Below, piece by piece: positions 42,124-52,775 of a stretch of 64,000 nucleotides of DNA. Positions within the stretch are counted from its first letter, which is position 1. The number at the start of each line of letters is the position of its first letter. Both the position numbers and the translations under genes were made by a program. Origin of the DNA: SABY01 sp964593705 (GTDB taxonomy: Bacteria; Bacteroidota; Bacteroidia; Bacteroidales; 4484-276); assembly GCA_964593705.1 (NCBI GenBank), contig CAZQIV010000014.1, forward strand, positions 13,181-77,180, in the 5' to 3' direction. The notes under the pieces were generated by a model. The model searched no databases and was not told the origin of the DNA. It was given only the letters and a program-made list of their open reading frames with translations.

Positions 42124-42203
42124 GAGACCAGTCTAAAAAGCCATAATACCCCTAAATCCCCCGCCTAGCCGGCGAGGCTGGCCTAAAGGGGACTTTCCCA
42201 AAC
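42124..42203. repeat. Dispersed ~80-90-bp repeat, copy 2
   Basis: Inverted counterpart of 19437-19530: GAGACCAGTCTAAAAAG, then CCCCTAAATCCCCCGCCTAG and CCGGCGAGGCTGGCCTAAAG. Downstream, ACTACTGATTTTTAGT and its complement ACTAAAAATCAGTAGT (about 42201-42273) form a long-range inverted repeat around a TCAGCTGA palindrome. Confidence 0.75.
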
Positions 42204-42303
42204 TACTGATTTTTAGTACTTCTTCCGTCAGCTGACGGATTGGGGTAAAAAGGACTAAAAATCAGTAGTTTTGGAGTTTTTAGACTACACTCAACAATGG
42301 TTT

Positions 42304-42738
42304 TTATTTTACCAGTGATCCACTTTCGATAATTACATCTGTGCCATTATAACCCGGGCAAAACCCCTTTAATTTAAGTGCTGAAGTCAAAGGGTGTTTC
42401 TTTAAGGTTTCGGCGTGGTTGGGCAACATGGTTACCCTCACACCTTCAGCGCCAAACATTCCCTCTCCGAAGGCAAACACTGCAATAATGAGGCTGTCGG
42501 CTTCTTCTACATTTGAGAGTGTGCCACTTATTTCGATCACCTTGCCGATATATTTTTCCCCAGCAGTTTCGGTATTATTTCTAAAGTTATCAAAAAGCTG
42601 ACGTGCTGTTAATGAAAAATCAGCATTAGCTTTTTCGAAATCAGTATGTGCTTTATTGTAAACAAAAGTATATCCGACATAAGCGCCAATTGCCCCAAAT
42701 ATTATAACAACAGCAAGTATTTTTATCCGGTTTTTCAT
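42304..42738 (-). CDS. OB-fold (tRNA_anti-like) membrane-anchored protein
   Basis: 144 residues. N-terminal hydrophobic anchor KILAVVIIFGAIGAYVGYTF without cleavage site, then FSLTARQLFDNFRNNTETAG, EKYIGKVIEISGTLSNVEEA and a C-terminal KLKGFCPGYNGTDVIIESGS. This is the tRNA_anti-like OB fold of small Bacteroidota envelope proteins, where a C..G.D.I strand closes the barrel. Despite the name it is not expected to bind tRNA; its function is unknown. Located upstream of YceI on the same strand. Confidence 0.82.
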   Translation of the reverse strand: MKNRIKILAVVIIFGAIGAYVGYTFVYNKAHTDFEKANADFSLTARQLFDNFRNNTETAGEKYIGKVIEISGTLSNVEEADSLIIAVFAFGEGMFGAEGVRVTMLPNHAETLKKHPLTSALKLKGFCPGYNGTDVIIESGSLVK

Positions 42739-43045
42739 AATACATGTTGAATTTAGAAGTATTAAACAAACAAGCGGTCATATAGTTTAATTTGCCAAAT
42801 TCCGGGAGATGGAGTAATGATGATGTGCTTTAATGCAAGCTTCTTTTAATATGTAGTGCGATTTGTTGGTTAGTTGCTAAGCGTCTGCCAAAAATTAAAA
42901 CACCATCTGCAATAAGTATGGCATTAAAGTTACAGTATGTCATTGAAGTAAATCCATCGTGGAATTATACAATTTCACCTAATTAAAATCCAGGTTATTG
43001 TTTATTGAACGCTTAATGCAAATGTACAACAATACCAATAACAAA

Positions 43046-43125
43046 AAGCCCCGATTCGTCCTCCAGCTGGAGGACGAATCGGGGCTTCAAAAAGTCAGGG
43101 TATGACTTTAAGTCATGCCCTGACT
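43046..43125. repeat. Double hairpin downstream of a T9SS gene, copy 1
   Basis: 43046-43087 is a perfect 42-bp palindrome (AAGCCCCGATTCGTCC... centre CCAG/CTGG). Next, AGTCAGGGTATGACT (43093-43107) pairs with AGTCATGCCCTGACT (43111-43125) with one G-T pair. It lies just 3' of the truncated T9SS gene and recurs at 58124-58203. The stretch 42739-43045 shows nothing. Confidence 0.88.
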
Positions 43126-43139
43126 AACTAATCTAAGTT

Positions 43140-43913
43140 TTATTCAATCACCAGCTTCCTGGTAATTACATTGTTTTGAGAGAATATCTTTACAAAGTAG
43201 ATTCCGGATTCAAATTCTGAAACATTTACATTCAGGATTTTTGAGTTGGAATTGACTTTGTAAACAAGTTGTCTTAAGTGGCTGAATACTTCCAATCGGT
43301 ATATAATTTCAGTTAATCTGATGTTGACTTGATTCTTGGCCGGATTGGGATAGAGAAACAAATCTGGATAAATATTTTCACCCAGCCCAATTGAAAAATC
43401 AAAATCCACTTCGTATTCCTGTTGTGTTGTGCCATCTTCCGCTGTAACAAGTATATTTGCCGATCCGGGAATTGCACTTGCCTGTGTGATATTAGTTGTT
43501 GCCCCCGGATGATTTACCATGCCGTTGACTGTTGGCGGAACTTGTGTTCCTGACGGCACCCAGTATTCGTAATAATATATTTCCGGGTCAAAGCCTTCGA
43601 TGCTTACATCATCTACTGTAAGATCAGCTAAAGTGGCATCGCTGCTAAGTTCCATAAAAAAAGCTACTTCGTATTCCTGTTGTGTTGTACCATCTTCTGC
43701 TGTAACGAGGACGTTTGCCGATCCCGGAATTGCACTTGCCTGTGTGATTTCAATAGTTGCACCGGGATAGTTTACCATACCGCCGACTGTTGGCGGAAAT
43801 TGTGTTCCTGACGGCACCCAGTATTCGTAGTAGTAAGTTTCAGGGTCAAAGCCTTCGATACTTTCATCATCTACCGTAATATCCGATAATGAGGCATCGT
43901 TGCTGAGTTCCAT
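43140..43913 (-). pseudogene. 5'-truncated T9SS cargo gene (two Cadherin-like modules plus sorting domain)
   Basis: 257 codons with no signal peptide. Two near-identical ~80-residue modules (LSNDASLSDITVDDESIEGF and LSSDATLADLTVDDVSIEGF; YYEYWVPSGTQ; VLVTAEDGTTQQEYEV) precede a type A sorting domain (LFLYPNPAKNQVNIR ... ESGIYFVKIFSQNNVITRKL). The first module begins in mid-repeat: upstream codons AFF before MELS match the join between modules 1 and 2 (VAFFMELS), so the frame once extended further. Upstream is a duplicated GTAAAAGCCGGG and then the end of the next gene. Without a secretion signal the product cannot reach T9SS, so it is a remnant. Confidence 0.7.
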
Positions 43914-43964
43914 AAAAAAAGCCCGGCTTTTACCCCGGCTTTTACCTAACGTTATTGAGAAAAG

Positions 43965-46900
43965 TTACCGTATAATGAGTTTTTCTACCCTATTAAAATC
44001 ATTATTGGTTAAGATTTTTACAGAATACACTCCTGCTTCAAGTGCGTTAACATTCAGCTTGGTCTGTTCCACAAATTCCTTTTCAAGAACAGTTCTCCCA
44101 CTGAGGTCAAACACGATTACTGTAATCAGGTTGGAACCGTTTCCGGACACATGGATGGAGACTTCATCCTGTGCAGGATTTGGATACATTTGAACCGATG
44201 TAGAAATATTGGCGGTAATTCCCGATGCTTTAAACCAGGCATTTCCAACAGCTGCAAATGTACCCTGGTAGAAGTTGCCCGAGGTGTTTTCCAGCACTTG
44301 ATCATAGTCAACATTCAAATCAAACTCCTCGCCGGTGGCAGGCCGATATAGCTTATAGCTTACTGCCTCACCTTCGTTCAAACCATCATTGCCACTGCTT
44401 GCGTCATCGTTACCACAAAGGTTGATTGCAGTATTAACCGATAAATCATTGAGTGTTGTCATACCACAAAGTGTGTTATTGGTATTAAAAGCACCAATTA
44501 TATCACCAGGCTGCAGTTCATTAATCGCTGTATTCAAAAATACTGTTGCCTGTTTGTTGGGTGTAAGGTTCAGAATGCCCCATGGCGTATTCATACTGCT
44601 GATTCGTTTAGCATTCTGCATACCTGATTTAAGTTCGCAGGCAGGGAATTCAACAGAAATCGCATCAGTTGTTTTAATGGAGTAAGCTTTCCCCGGCTGA
44701 AGTTCAGTTAGGGTAGTGATGGACATATCTTGCCAGTACATATTTGTTCCGATGAGTTCCATTATGATGATTACATCACTAAGTTGGTCTCCGAATAATT
44801 CCTCAACTGAAACCGGACATTCACTCAATACGGGCATAAAATGCCATCCCGGTTCTTCCAGGGTCAATACATCATCAGCCATCGCAGAACCAGGCAGTTG
44901 GTAATTAACAACTTCGTTTACAAATAACACATATCCTGATTGATTATCAAAATCACCAACGGTGTTAAAGCTACCACCCGGCCAGTAAACCTGGGTCATA
45001 TTTCTGAATATTTCAAGATTATCAACGAAAGAAGCAAACATGGCTTCCACATCAGGATTTTCTGGTGTCAGGTAAGACGACATGCTGTTCCAACCGGATT
45101 CGAAAGTGAAATTTTGTAAATATTCAACGGCATCAAGGCTCACGAGCTTTGATGTTCCGAGGTTTGTAAAGAATTCCTGGTTGGGGGCTGTGGCGTCATA
45201 TGTGGCAATTGCATAGTATTCTAAGCCTTCACTTACATCAAACATAAGCCATCTGAACACTTCACCATCATCAAAACCATCTTTCTCACCTGTGGTGAGA
45301 TCATTGCCATATGCATTTACTACAGAACTACCAAATGCACTCATCTGGGTAGCACCACCACAAACTTCCATACCGTCATCATTTATATAGAATACACCCA
45401 TCCAGTCACCGGCTTCAAGAGCTTCACCAAAGATATTTGGATTAGCTGTGGTTGGTATCTGTATCGTATGGATGATGTCGGTAGGATTAACTTGCCATTC
45501 AAGCAGCAAACTAACTTCTACTGTAACATCGCCGTCAACAACATCAATACTTCCAGACTGGTTAAAATAACCATCTTTCGTAATTGTATAATTGTATGTC
45601 CCCGGATCATAGGTATAATAAACGGCCTCTCCATTTGCATCGGTGTAATTTATCTCCCCTTCCAGTTCAATGCTTACATTTTCGATGGGTGTTGTGCCAT
45701 CCTCTTCGGTAACAACAAAAGAAATATTATAAGCAGAAACCCCACAAACATCGGAATCTACCCAATCTTCTTCTTCCATTTCCAATAATGTACCGTTATA
45801 AGCTCCGGAAATGTCGTGTAAGGTAGTCCCTGTTCCTTCATTAAAATCATAGTAGGTAACCAGGTTGCTATATAGAGAAGGTTCATCAATGCAAGCATAA
45901 TCAATGACTTCCTGTTGTGTCAGAGCCTTATCCCATACTTTTACTTCATCAATCATTCCCTTAAAGTTAATACTTCCGCCCGGAACCCTTTCACCTATCC
46001 TAAGATTAACATAACCAGACCCAGATGTAGTATTCATCCCTGATAAGGTAGCAGAACCTACCAGCTCACCATCTTGATATAGATATCCGGTAATGCCATC
46101 ATAAACAAAAGCAACGTGAACCCATGAACCAATGGGAACGGTGGCAACTGAGGCAGATATATTTGCATTTGTACCGCCTGAGAGATATGCCAGGTATCCG
46201 GATCCGTTAACGATAAAGGTATTCCGCGAACCGGCAGCATTTACACCATAATCGGTAATGGTTAAATTACTGCTGGGAGCTTCTGATAAATAAATCCAGG
46301 CTTGAAATGTCCTGGGATAATTACTATCTATTCCAGGACAGGTAGTCTGTACATAATCATCCACTCCGTCAAATTCGAGGGCAGTTGGCGTATCAGAAGG
46401 CCATAAGCTTACTTCTACTGTAACATTAGCGTCCACCACCTCAACATTGTCAGAATAGGCAAAATATCCATCTTTTGAGATGGTAAAAGGATAAATATCC
46501 GGGAGGTATTGGCTAAAAGTAGTTTCTCCGGACGCATTGGTGTATTGTTGTACACCATCGAGTTCTACCAAGGCATCTTCAAGTGGATTTGTACCTGCTC
46601 CTTCAGTCACAATAAATGTAATGTCGTAATAAATAATTGGTGCTAAAGCTACATTTTCAGTTACATCATTATCAATTACTTCCACTGAACCGGTTAGTTC
46701 ATAATAATCGCTATTTGTAACCGAATAGTCATAGACCCCTGAGAGATATCCTGTAAAGACAGTTTCACCAAATTCGTCGGTAAGTTGTTGTACACCATCA
46801 AGGTTTACCAAAGCATTTTCAACAGGATCACCCGTTAATTCATCAGTTACAACAAAAGTAATGTCATACTCTATTCCGGTCAGGATCAGGCTAACTTCAA

Positions 46901-48950
46901 CGGTTACATCATCATCAACAAGATCAACTGTTCCGGTTTCATCAAAATAACCAGGTTTAGAAATGGTATAATTGTAGCTTCCAGGATTGGAATAGTTAAA
47001 AACTGCTTCACCATTAGCATCCGTGTATAAAATATCACCATCCAGGTCAACTTCGGCATTTTCGATGGGTGTTGTGCCATCATCTTCGGTCACAACAAAA
47101 GCTATATTATAAACTGACCCACAAATATCTGCCAGTACCCAATCCTCTTCTTCATCCATATTCATCAAAGTACCATTTGCCCCGGCCACAAGGTCAGTTA
47201 ATGTAGTGCCTTGTCCGTCATTAAAATCATAATAAGCAAACAGGTCAGGATATGGAACAGGATTGCCAATACAAGCATTATTCATGATTTCCTGCTGTGC
47301 CAGGGCCACATCCCATACGCTCACCTCATCAATCATTCCTTTAAATGGAATATCTCCGCCGATAATCCTTTGACCTATCCTTACTTTAGTTCCTCCTGCA
47401 ATAGTTTGTAACCCTTCTAAATTACCTGTACCTACCTGCTCCCCATCCTGATAAAGAAATCCGAAAGTGCCATCAAATACGAAAGCAACATGGACCCATG
47501 AACCAATGGGAACGGGAGTAACTGTGGCATTTATGATTCCATCTTCCCCTCCTGATTCAAATCCGAGGTATCCATTTCCTTTAACTTTAAAGGTATTCCG
47601 CGAACCGTTGGCCCAAAAACCATAATCGGTAATGCACATATTATGGGTGGGAGCTTCAGTTAAATAAATCCAGGCTTGAACTGTCCTGGGACTACTTTGA
47701 AGTATTCCAGGACAGGTTGTCTGGATATAATCGTCCTCCCCATCAAATTCGAGGGCAGTTGGCACCTCTTCATACAAGCTTACATCTACTGTAATATCCT
47801 CGTCTATTACTTCAATAACACTAATAGCCGGTAAATACCCATCTTTTGTGATAATATAAGGATAATTCTCCGGGAGGACATCGGTAAAAATAGTTTGTCC
47901 GGATGTATTGGTGTATTGCTGTACACCATCAAAATCGACCAACGCATTTTCAAGGGGATTTGTACCATCCGTTACCATAAAGCTTATGTCATAATTTTCC
48001 CCGGTTAAGGTCAAACTCACATCAACGGTGACATCCTCATCAATAACGTCAACTGTTCCGGTTTCGTCAAAATAACCTGTTTTAGAAAGGGTATAATCAT
48101 AAGTATCGGGATCAAGAAATTGAAATATTACTTCACCGCTGATATCTGTATATTTTACATCACCATCCAGATCAACCATAACATTTTTAATGGGTGTTAC
48201 ACCATCATCTTTGGTAACAACAAAGGTTATATCTAATACTGGCGGACAAGACGTAGAAGCGACCCAATCTTCTTCATCCATATTCATCAATGTACCATCA
48301 TTACCACTCACAAGGTCAGTTAATGTAGTACCTGTTCCGTCTTCAAAATTATAATACGCTACCAGGTTATTATATTGGGCCAGATTGCTACCTAAACAAG
48401 TATAGCTATTGATTTGATACTGCAGTAAGTTCGCATCCCAAATACTTACCTCATCTATCATTCCTTTAAAAGGAATACTACCGCCCGGAACCCTTTCTCC
48501 TATCCTCAAAGGATCATCATACAATCCAGGAGTAAAAATTCCAATAGAACCTGAAACAACCTCTATCCCATTCTGGTAAAGGGTTCCCTCATAGTCAACT
48601 GATCCAAAAGCGACGTGAACCCATTCACCAATGGGGACAGGAGTTGTAGATATCAGGAATTCTGGGCCACCTGCCTCTATTTCGAGGTACCCGGATGCAT
48701 TAACCATTAATGTATTTCTTGCACCAACATCGTCAGAACCATAATCAAGTATGCACATATCTGCAGTAGGTGCTTCAAATAGATAAATCCAGGCCATAAA
48801 TGTCCTGGCATTTTCCTGAAATATTCCGGGGTACGTTGTCTTTACATAGTCATCCACCCCGTCAAATTCAAGGGCTGTTTGAGTTTTTCCATCAAATGTT
48901 GATAGAATAAAAACAACGAACACGAAGAGTAATAAAAATAACTTTTTCAT
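43965..48950 (-). CDS. Giant T9SS cargo protein with three LamG domains and repeated regulatory-like modules
   Basis: 1661 residues. Signal peptide KKLFLLLFVFVVFILSTFDG. Three LamG/concanavalin-like domains begin TALEFDGVDDYVKTTYPGIF (~25), TALEFDGEDDYIQTTCPGIL (~400) and TALEFDGVDDYVQTTCPGID (~870); each ends with a stretch like GxLMNMDEEDWV. Between them are about eight ~70-residue carboxypeptidase-regulatory-like modules (FVVTxDDGTTPIENxxVDLDG ... YNYTISKPGYFDETGTVDVV). A later region (NFTFESGWNSMSSYLTPENP ... VYWPGGSFNTVGDF) is shared with the gene at 52776. It ends with a type A sorting domain (MYPNPAQDEVSIHV ... EAGVYSVKILTNNDFNRVEK). Likely a surface adhesin or glycan-binding protein; no enzyme motif. 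The repeated modules invite recombination with the neighbour genes. Confidence 0.85.
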   Translation of the reverse strand: MKKLFLLLFVFVVFILSTFDGKTQTALEFDGVDDYVKTTYPGIFQENARTFMAWIYLFEAPTADMCILDYGSDDVGARNTLMVNASGYLEIEAGGPEFLISTTPVPIGEWVHVAFGSVDYEGTLYQNGIEVVSGSIGIFTPGLYDDPLRIGERVPGGSIPFKGMIDEVSIWDANLLQYQINSYTCLGSNLAQYNNLVAYYNFEDGTGTTLTDLVSGNDGTLMNMDEEDWVASTSCPPVLDITFVVTKDDGVTPIKNVMVDLDGDVKYTDISGEVIFQFLDPDTYDYTLSKTGYFDETGTVDVIDEDVTVDVSLTLTGENYDISFMVTDGTNPLENALVDFDGVQQYTNTSGQTIFTDVLPENYPYIITKDGYLPAISVIEVIDEDITVDVSLYEEVPTALEFDGEDDYIQTTCPGILQSSPRTVQAWIYLTEAPTHNMCITDYGFWANGSRNTFKVKGNGYLGFESGGEDGIINATVTPVPIGSWVHVAFVFDGTFGFLYQDGEQVGTGNLEGLQTIAGGTKVRIGQRIIGGDIPFKGMIDEVSVWDVALAQQEIMNNACIGNPVPYPDLFAYYDFNDGQGTTLTDLVAGANGTLMNMDEEEDWVLADICGSVYNIAFVVTEDDGTTPIENAEVDLDGDILYTDANGEAVFNYSNPGSYNYTISKPGYFDETGTVDLVDDDVTVEVSLILTGIEYDITFVVTDELTGDPVENALVNLDGVQQLTDEFGETVFTGYLSGVYDYSVTNSDYYELTGSVEVIDNDVTENVALAPIIYYDITFIVTEGAGTNPLEDALVELDGVQQYTNASGETTFSQYLPDIYPFTISKDGYFAYSDNVEVVDANVTVEVSLWPSDTPTALEFDGVDDYVQTTCPGIDSNYPRTFQAWIYLSEAPSSNLTITDYGVNAAGSRNTFIVNGSGYLAYLSGGTNANISASVATVPIGSWVHVAFVYDGITGYLYQDGELVGSATLSGMNTTSGSGYVNLRIGERVPGGSINFKGMIDEVKVWDKALTQQEVIDYACIDEPSLYSNLVTYYDFNEGTGTTLHDISGAYNGTLLEMEEEDWVDSDVCGVSAYNISFVVTEEDGTTPIENVSIELEGEINYTDANGEAVYYTYDPGTYNYTITKDGYFNQSGSIDVVDGDVTVEVSLLLEWQVNPTDIIHTIQIPTTANPNIFGEALEAGDWMGVFYINDDGMEVCGGATQMSAFGSSVVNAYGNDLTTGEKDGFDDGEVFRWLMFDVSEGLEYYAIATYDATAPNQEFFTNLGTSKLVSLDAVEYLQNFTFESGWNSMSSYLTPENPDVEAMFASFVDNLEIFRNMTQVYWPGGSFNTVGDFDNQSGYVLFVNEVVNYQLPGSAMADDVLTLEEPGWHFMPVLSECPVSVEELFGDQLSDVIIIMELIGTNMYWQDMSITTLTELQPGKAYSIKTTDAISVEFPACELKSGMQNAKRISSMNTPWGILNLTPNKQATVFLNTAINELQPGDIIGAFNTNNTLCGMTTLNDLSVNTAINLCGNDDASSGNDGLNEGEAVSYKLYRPATGEEFDLNVDYDQVLENTSGNFYQGTFAAVGNAWFKASGITANISTSVQMYPNPAQDEVSIHVSGNGSNLITVIVFDLSGRTVLEKEFVEQTKLNVNALEAGVYSVKILTNNDFNRVEKLIIR

Positions 48951-49050
48951 AATACTATTAATTTTAATTTATGCAAATTAATTTCTACAATGTAAATTTC
49001 TGCTTTCTTCCAATTACTGTAACTTATTTCCCCTTATCAGCGGTCAGCTT

Positions 49051-52000
49051 TTATTGCCGAATGATGATCTTTTTCATATAGTTGGTCTCATTTGAGTTGA
49101 GGATAATGATGTACAATCCTTCGGCATAATCACTGAGATCAATATTGCGAGTATATGACTCACCACCCAGTTGCAAATCATATTCTGCATACACAATTCC
49201 ACCCAGGTTGTTTACAATCCTTAAATTTATCGCTTCATTTGCACCGGAGCTTAGCGTGATGGTGAATATTCCATTCGATGGATTCGGGTAAATATGTAAC
49301 TGAACACCATCAAGAATTTCATTAATACCCACGATTTCAACCACACAAACTACATCCTCTGCATAATTTTCACAACCGTTCTGATCAGCATAAGTATAGG
49401 TGATTACATGGTCACCCAAACCTGCAGTTTCAGGATTAAAATAGTAAATGCCATTGTTTTCGGACACTCCATTTCCTGAATATTCACCTCCGAGCGGAGA
49501 ACCTCCTGAAAGCTCGAATATCGGTGTATTGATACCAACAGTATCAACCCCCAGCTCGAGTTCAACATCTGGTAAAGCATTAATTGTAACCGTTAAAGAT
49601 TCAGATGTTTGTCCCTCTCCACAAATATTTACACCGTAAACACTTAAAAGTGCCTCACCTGAAAAATCAGCATTCCAATCAAGGATACCAATATTTCCTC
49701 CTCCGGAAATGGTTCCTGCTGCTTCTGGTGATACTGTCCAGATATAGGATGATGCATATTCAGCTCCTTCGGTAGAATATGTTGTATTTTGGGGATCCTG
49801 GCAAAACACAATATCTCCAACAGGCATAGCACACAGACCAGGAGTTTGTGCAACGTCAACAATTGTTGAATCAATAACAGTAATTGTCCCATCGAAAACT
49901 TCAACAATGTAGGTTGTTGTATCATAAGGAGTAATCATAGGATTTTGTTCAGTTGAGGAAAATCCTTCGGGGTTAGATGTCCATGAAAAAGTATAGTTTC
50001 CTGAACCACCCATTACATCTGCAAACAATTGTGTATTATCACCATAACAAACCAATGCCGGATCAGCATAAGCAGCAACACTCATGGCGTTGCCAACCGC
50101 CAAAGTAATAGGTACAACTACCATAGCATTATCCGGATCGTTTGACCCAATATTTAATTCAGCAGTATATATTCCTGAATCCAGGTCAGCAGCATCAAGC
50201 GTAACATTAATTACTTCGCTTCCTCCAGCAGCTATTGTACCGCTATAGTTGTCAAATAGTAACCAGCTTGCAACAAAAACAGTATAATCTTCCACTTCTC
50301 CATAAGAAGTTGTACCACAAGGATTGCCACAGTCTGCATCGAAATACTTTATCCTAACACGCATTCTGGTTGCTCCAGGAACTGCATCAAGAGGAACAGT
50401 TATGGAAAAAGTTCCCTGCCCAAAATTATTCGGTTCGCACACTACATTTTCATCTGTATCATCAAAATCACCATCCTGGTTCCAATCGATCCAGACACCC
50501 AAGTCATCATCATTATATGGGCTTCCATTTTGAATGGTAATATCAATAGTTGCACCCGGGAGGAGGAAGGTTGACATATTTGTATAATCAGCGTAACCGT
50601 CACAACTTGAGGTATTATCAATGTCACCGAAAATCACTTTGTATATAAATTCACCACAACCTCCAACGGCATCACAATAATCTTTTCCTTTCTTCTTATT
50701 ATTTATAGATGAGGAAACAGTGTATTCCAGGTCAAGTTCACCTACATTTTGGATAGTAACAGTTTTTACAGTTGATGTGCCTGGTTCAAGATAAACATTT
50801 AATGCTTCAGGTGAAACTGTAATATCAGGATTGCCCCATTGAATAGATACTGAAGCAGCCAAAGATTCACCGTCATCATGCATGGCTCTTACACTATAAT
50901 CGAACAGTCCATAATCAGGAAGTGCATCTGCATATGTTATGTCGGTTGTAGTACCTATCAGTTCATATTCTCTGTACACGTTAAAATGCAGGAAATCTTC
51001 CGAATTTTCAAACTGCCAGGATAAAGTTGTTTCACCGGTTTCTTCATCGAGAGAAACCAATAAGTCAGTTGGTCTTGGTAAATTATTTGGCAAATAAGGG
51101 GATGTATATGTCATAAAAAGATTGTTACGGTTGTCGGTCCAAATTGGGTAAACTATACCACCCCGTGCAACAATACCAAGGTAATCACCCATATAGTCGG
51201 CTGCAAGCCCTGGCATAGGCGATGGTGTAAATGACACATCACTCACTTTGAAATCTTCCCAGGTTTCGCCACCATCAAATGAATTGGCACAAAACACTTC
51301 ACATTCAGCCGACCCAACATTTCTATCATCATAAAAGATCACACTCAAAATACCGGTTTCCGGGTCGCATGTAATCCACGGAAAATAATGTATATTCCCT
51401 TCACCAATACCATCCTGGTTAACACGGATTGGATCTGACCAGTTATCACCTCCATCTTCTGATCTGATCATGTAAATATCTACATCAGAACCGGTGTTTG
51501 TTCCTGGAACTCCTATATTTGCCCAAACAACATAGAGGTTTCCGCTATATTGACCGGTACTGATATCGCATGCCATCACAGGAAAAGAGTTTGTCCTTTG
51601 ATCTTTTCCGATGCCGGTATTTCTTATCCCCCGGATATTTTCAATAATTCTTGTTGCAGGTTGAAAGTATTCGCCACCACTGGTTGATTTTGTAAAACCC
51701 ATGGCTGGTTCATCCTGCGGCCAATTATCATAAATTGACCATATAGCATACACTTCCCCATTGGGGCCGGTTTGAAGGTTTACCCCCTGGTTATGGCTTC
51801 CGGCAAATACTGCCAAACTGATGTTAATGGGAGAAGACCATGTAACTCCTTCATCTGTGGACCTGACGATTTCAATTTCAAGATCATTTGAACCCCCAAA
51901 TGAAGTCCAGGCAGAATATACATTACCTTCATAAGTGCTTGTCGGGCTATTATCAATCCAAAGATGATTTTTATCTAATAGTGAAGTCCAACCTCCGGGA

Positions 52001-52617
52001 GCTGTACCACAAACCACAGGTGTCGATGATGCGCCTCCATCGATGGAATAGGAAACTCCCTGACCAAATTGTTCATTGATAAATCCCACATACATCCTTG
52101 AACCATCAAGGTTTATAGCTGTAGCGGGATCACCTGAATTTTCCCCTCCTGCACCCTGAGAAGAACCACCCCAGTTTAAACCTGCATCCTCTGAAATGAA
52201 ATAATTGGCACCATAAAGTGTCCCAGCGCTACCTCCATTCCATGAAGTTGAATTATTTGAATTTAGCACACGCTCAGGATTAGAAGGATCAACAAAAATC
52301 GAATTCTCTGTTTCAGTAACATCAGTTTCATCGGTTACCGGTACATCAGGCGAATCCTCTTTCCCTCCCTTAATACTTTTAGCGTAGATCATACTTCCTG
52401 TAAATTTAGCTGGCGGAATAGGCTTTTCAGGAGCAACGGACACCAACCCTTTTTCTGCCTGGATTCCCCAGTAATGCATATTATCTACACGGGTATCCAC
52501 AAACTCACTTTTATTATCCTTTGATTTAGAAGGAAAAATTTGCTTTTGAGCATAAACATTACTAAAACAGATTCCAAAAATCAGTAAAATGGCAGTTAAA
52601 TAATAATTCTTTTTCAT
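49051..52617 (-). CDS. T9SS cargo protein with sialidase-like propeller, GEVED and Ig-like domains
   Basis: 1188 residues. Signal peptide (KKNYYLTAILLIFGICFSNV); residues ~95-500 are an exo-sialidase-like beta-propeller with Asp-box-like motifs (SEDAGLNW, STDEGVTW, SEDGGDNW, SFDGGETW) and YFPWITCDPETGILSVIFYD; a fibronectin type III-like domain (~510-600); a GEVED domain with DYTNMSTFLLPGATIDITIQ, GVWIDWNQDGDFDDTDENV and YGEVEDYTVFV; BACON/Ig-like repeats; and a type A sorting domain (LHIYPNPSNGIFTITLSSGA ... AEGLYIIILNSNETNYMKK). The interrupted gene at 60166 is its full-length paralogue. Secreted; substrate unknown. The catalytic Arg/Tyr/Asp set of true sialidases could not be confirmed by eye. 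Confidence 0.85.
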   Translation of the reverse strand: MKKNYYLTAILLIFGICFSNVYAQKQIFPSKSKDNKSEFVDTRVDNMHYWGIQAEKGLVSVAPEKPIPPAKFTGSMIYAKSIKGGKEDSPDVPVTDETDVTETENSIFVDPSNPERVLNSNNSTSWNGGSAGTLYGANYFISEDAGLNWGGSSQGAGGENSGDPATAINLDGSRMYVGFINEQFGQGVSYSIDGGASSTPVVCGTAPGGWTSLLDKNHLWIDNSPTSTYEGNVYSAWTSFGGSNDLEIEIVRSTDEGVTWSSPINISLAVFAGSHNQGVNLQTGPNGEVYAIWSIYDNWPQDEPAMGFTKSTSGGEYFQPATRIIENIRGIRNTGIGKDQRTNSFPVMACDISTGQYSGNLYVVWANIGVPGTNTGSDVDIYMIRSEDGGDNWSDPIRVNQDGIGEGNIHYFPWITCDPETGILSVIFYDDRNVGSAECEVFCANSFDGGETWEDFKVSDVSFTPSPMPGLAADYMGDYLGIVARGGIVYPIWTDNRNNLFMTYTSPYLPNNLPRPTDLLVSLDEETGETTLSWQFENSEDFLHFNVYREYELIGTTTDITYADALPDYGLFDYSVRAMHDDGESLAASVSIQWGNPDITVSPEALNVYLEPGTSTVKTVTIQNVGELDLEYTVSSSINNKKKGKDYCDAVGGCGEFIYKVIFGDIDNTSSCDGYADYTNMSTFLLPGATIDITIQNGSPYNDDDLGVWIDWNQDGDFDDTDENVVCEPNNFGQGTFSITVPLDAVPGATRMRVRIKYFDADCGNPCGTTSYGEVEDYTVFVASWLLFDNYSGTIAAGGSEVINVTLDAADLDSGIYTAELNIGSNDPDNAMVVVPITLAVGNAMSVAAYADPALVCYGDNTQLFADVMGGSGNYTFSWTSNPEGFSSTEQNPMITPYDTTTYIVEVFDGTITVIDSTIVDVAQTPGLCAMPVGDIVFCQDPQNTTYSTEGAEYASSYIWTVSPEAAGTISGGGNIGILDWNADFSGEALLSVYGVNICGEGQTSESLTVTINALPDVELELGVDTVGINTPIFELSGGSPLGGEYSGNGVSENNGIYYFNPETAGLGDHVITYTYADQNGCENYAEDVVCVVEIVGINEILDGVQLHIYPNPSNGIFTITLSSGANEAINLRIVNNLGGIVYAEYDLQLGGESYTRNIDLSDYAEGLYIIILNSNETNYMKKIIIRQ

Positions 52618-52775
52618 GATAAATTTATTGCTTAAATAGCGGGATACAGTATCCCATTAAAAAGTTATGTTCATAATAATTGATCAATTCTATAGAATTG
52701 ACATGTTCATGTTTGATGAACTGACTAAACATTTTTTGGAGTAATCAATATCATCTAATCATCTAACAAAAATAT

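Noticed and set aside
49051..52617. Functional sialidase
   Set aside because: Asp-box motifs show a propeller fold, but the catalytic set could not be confirmed by eye; Asp boxes occur in many non-enzymatic propellers.
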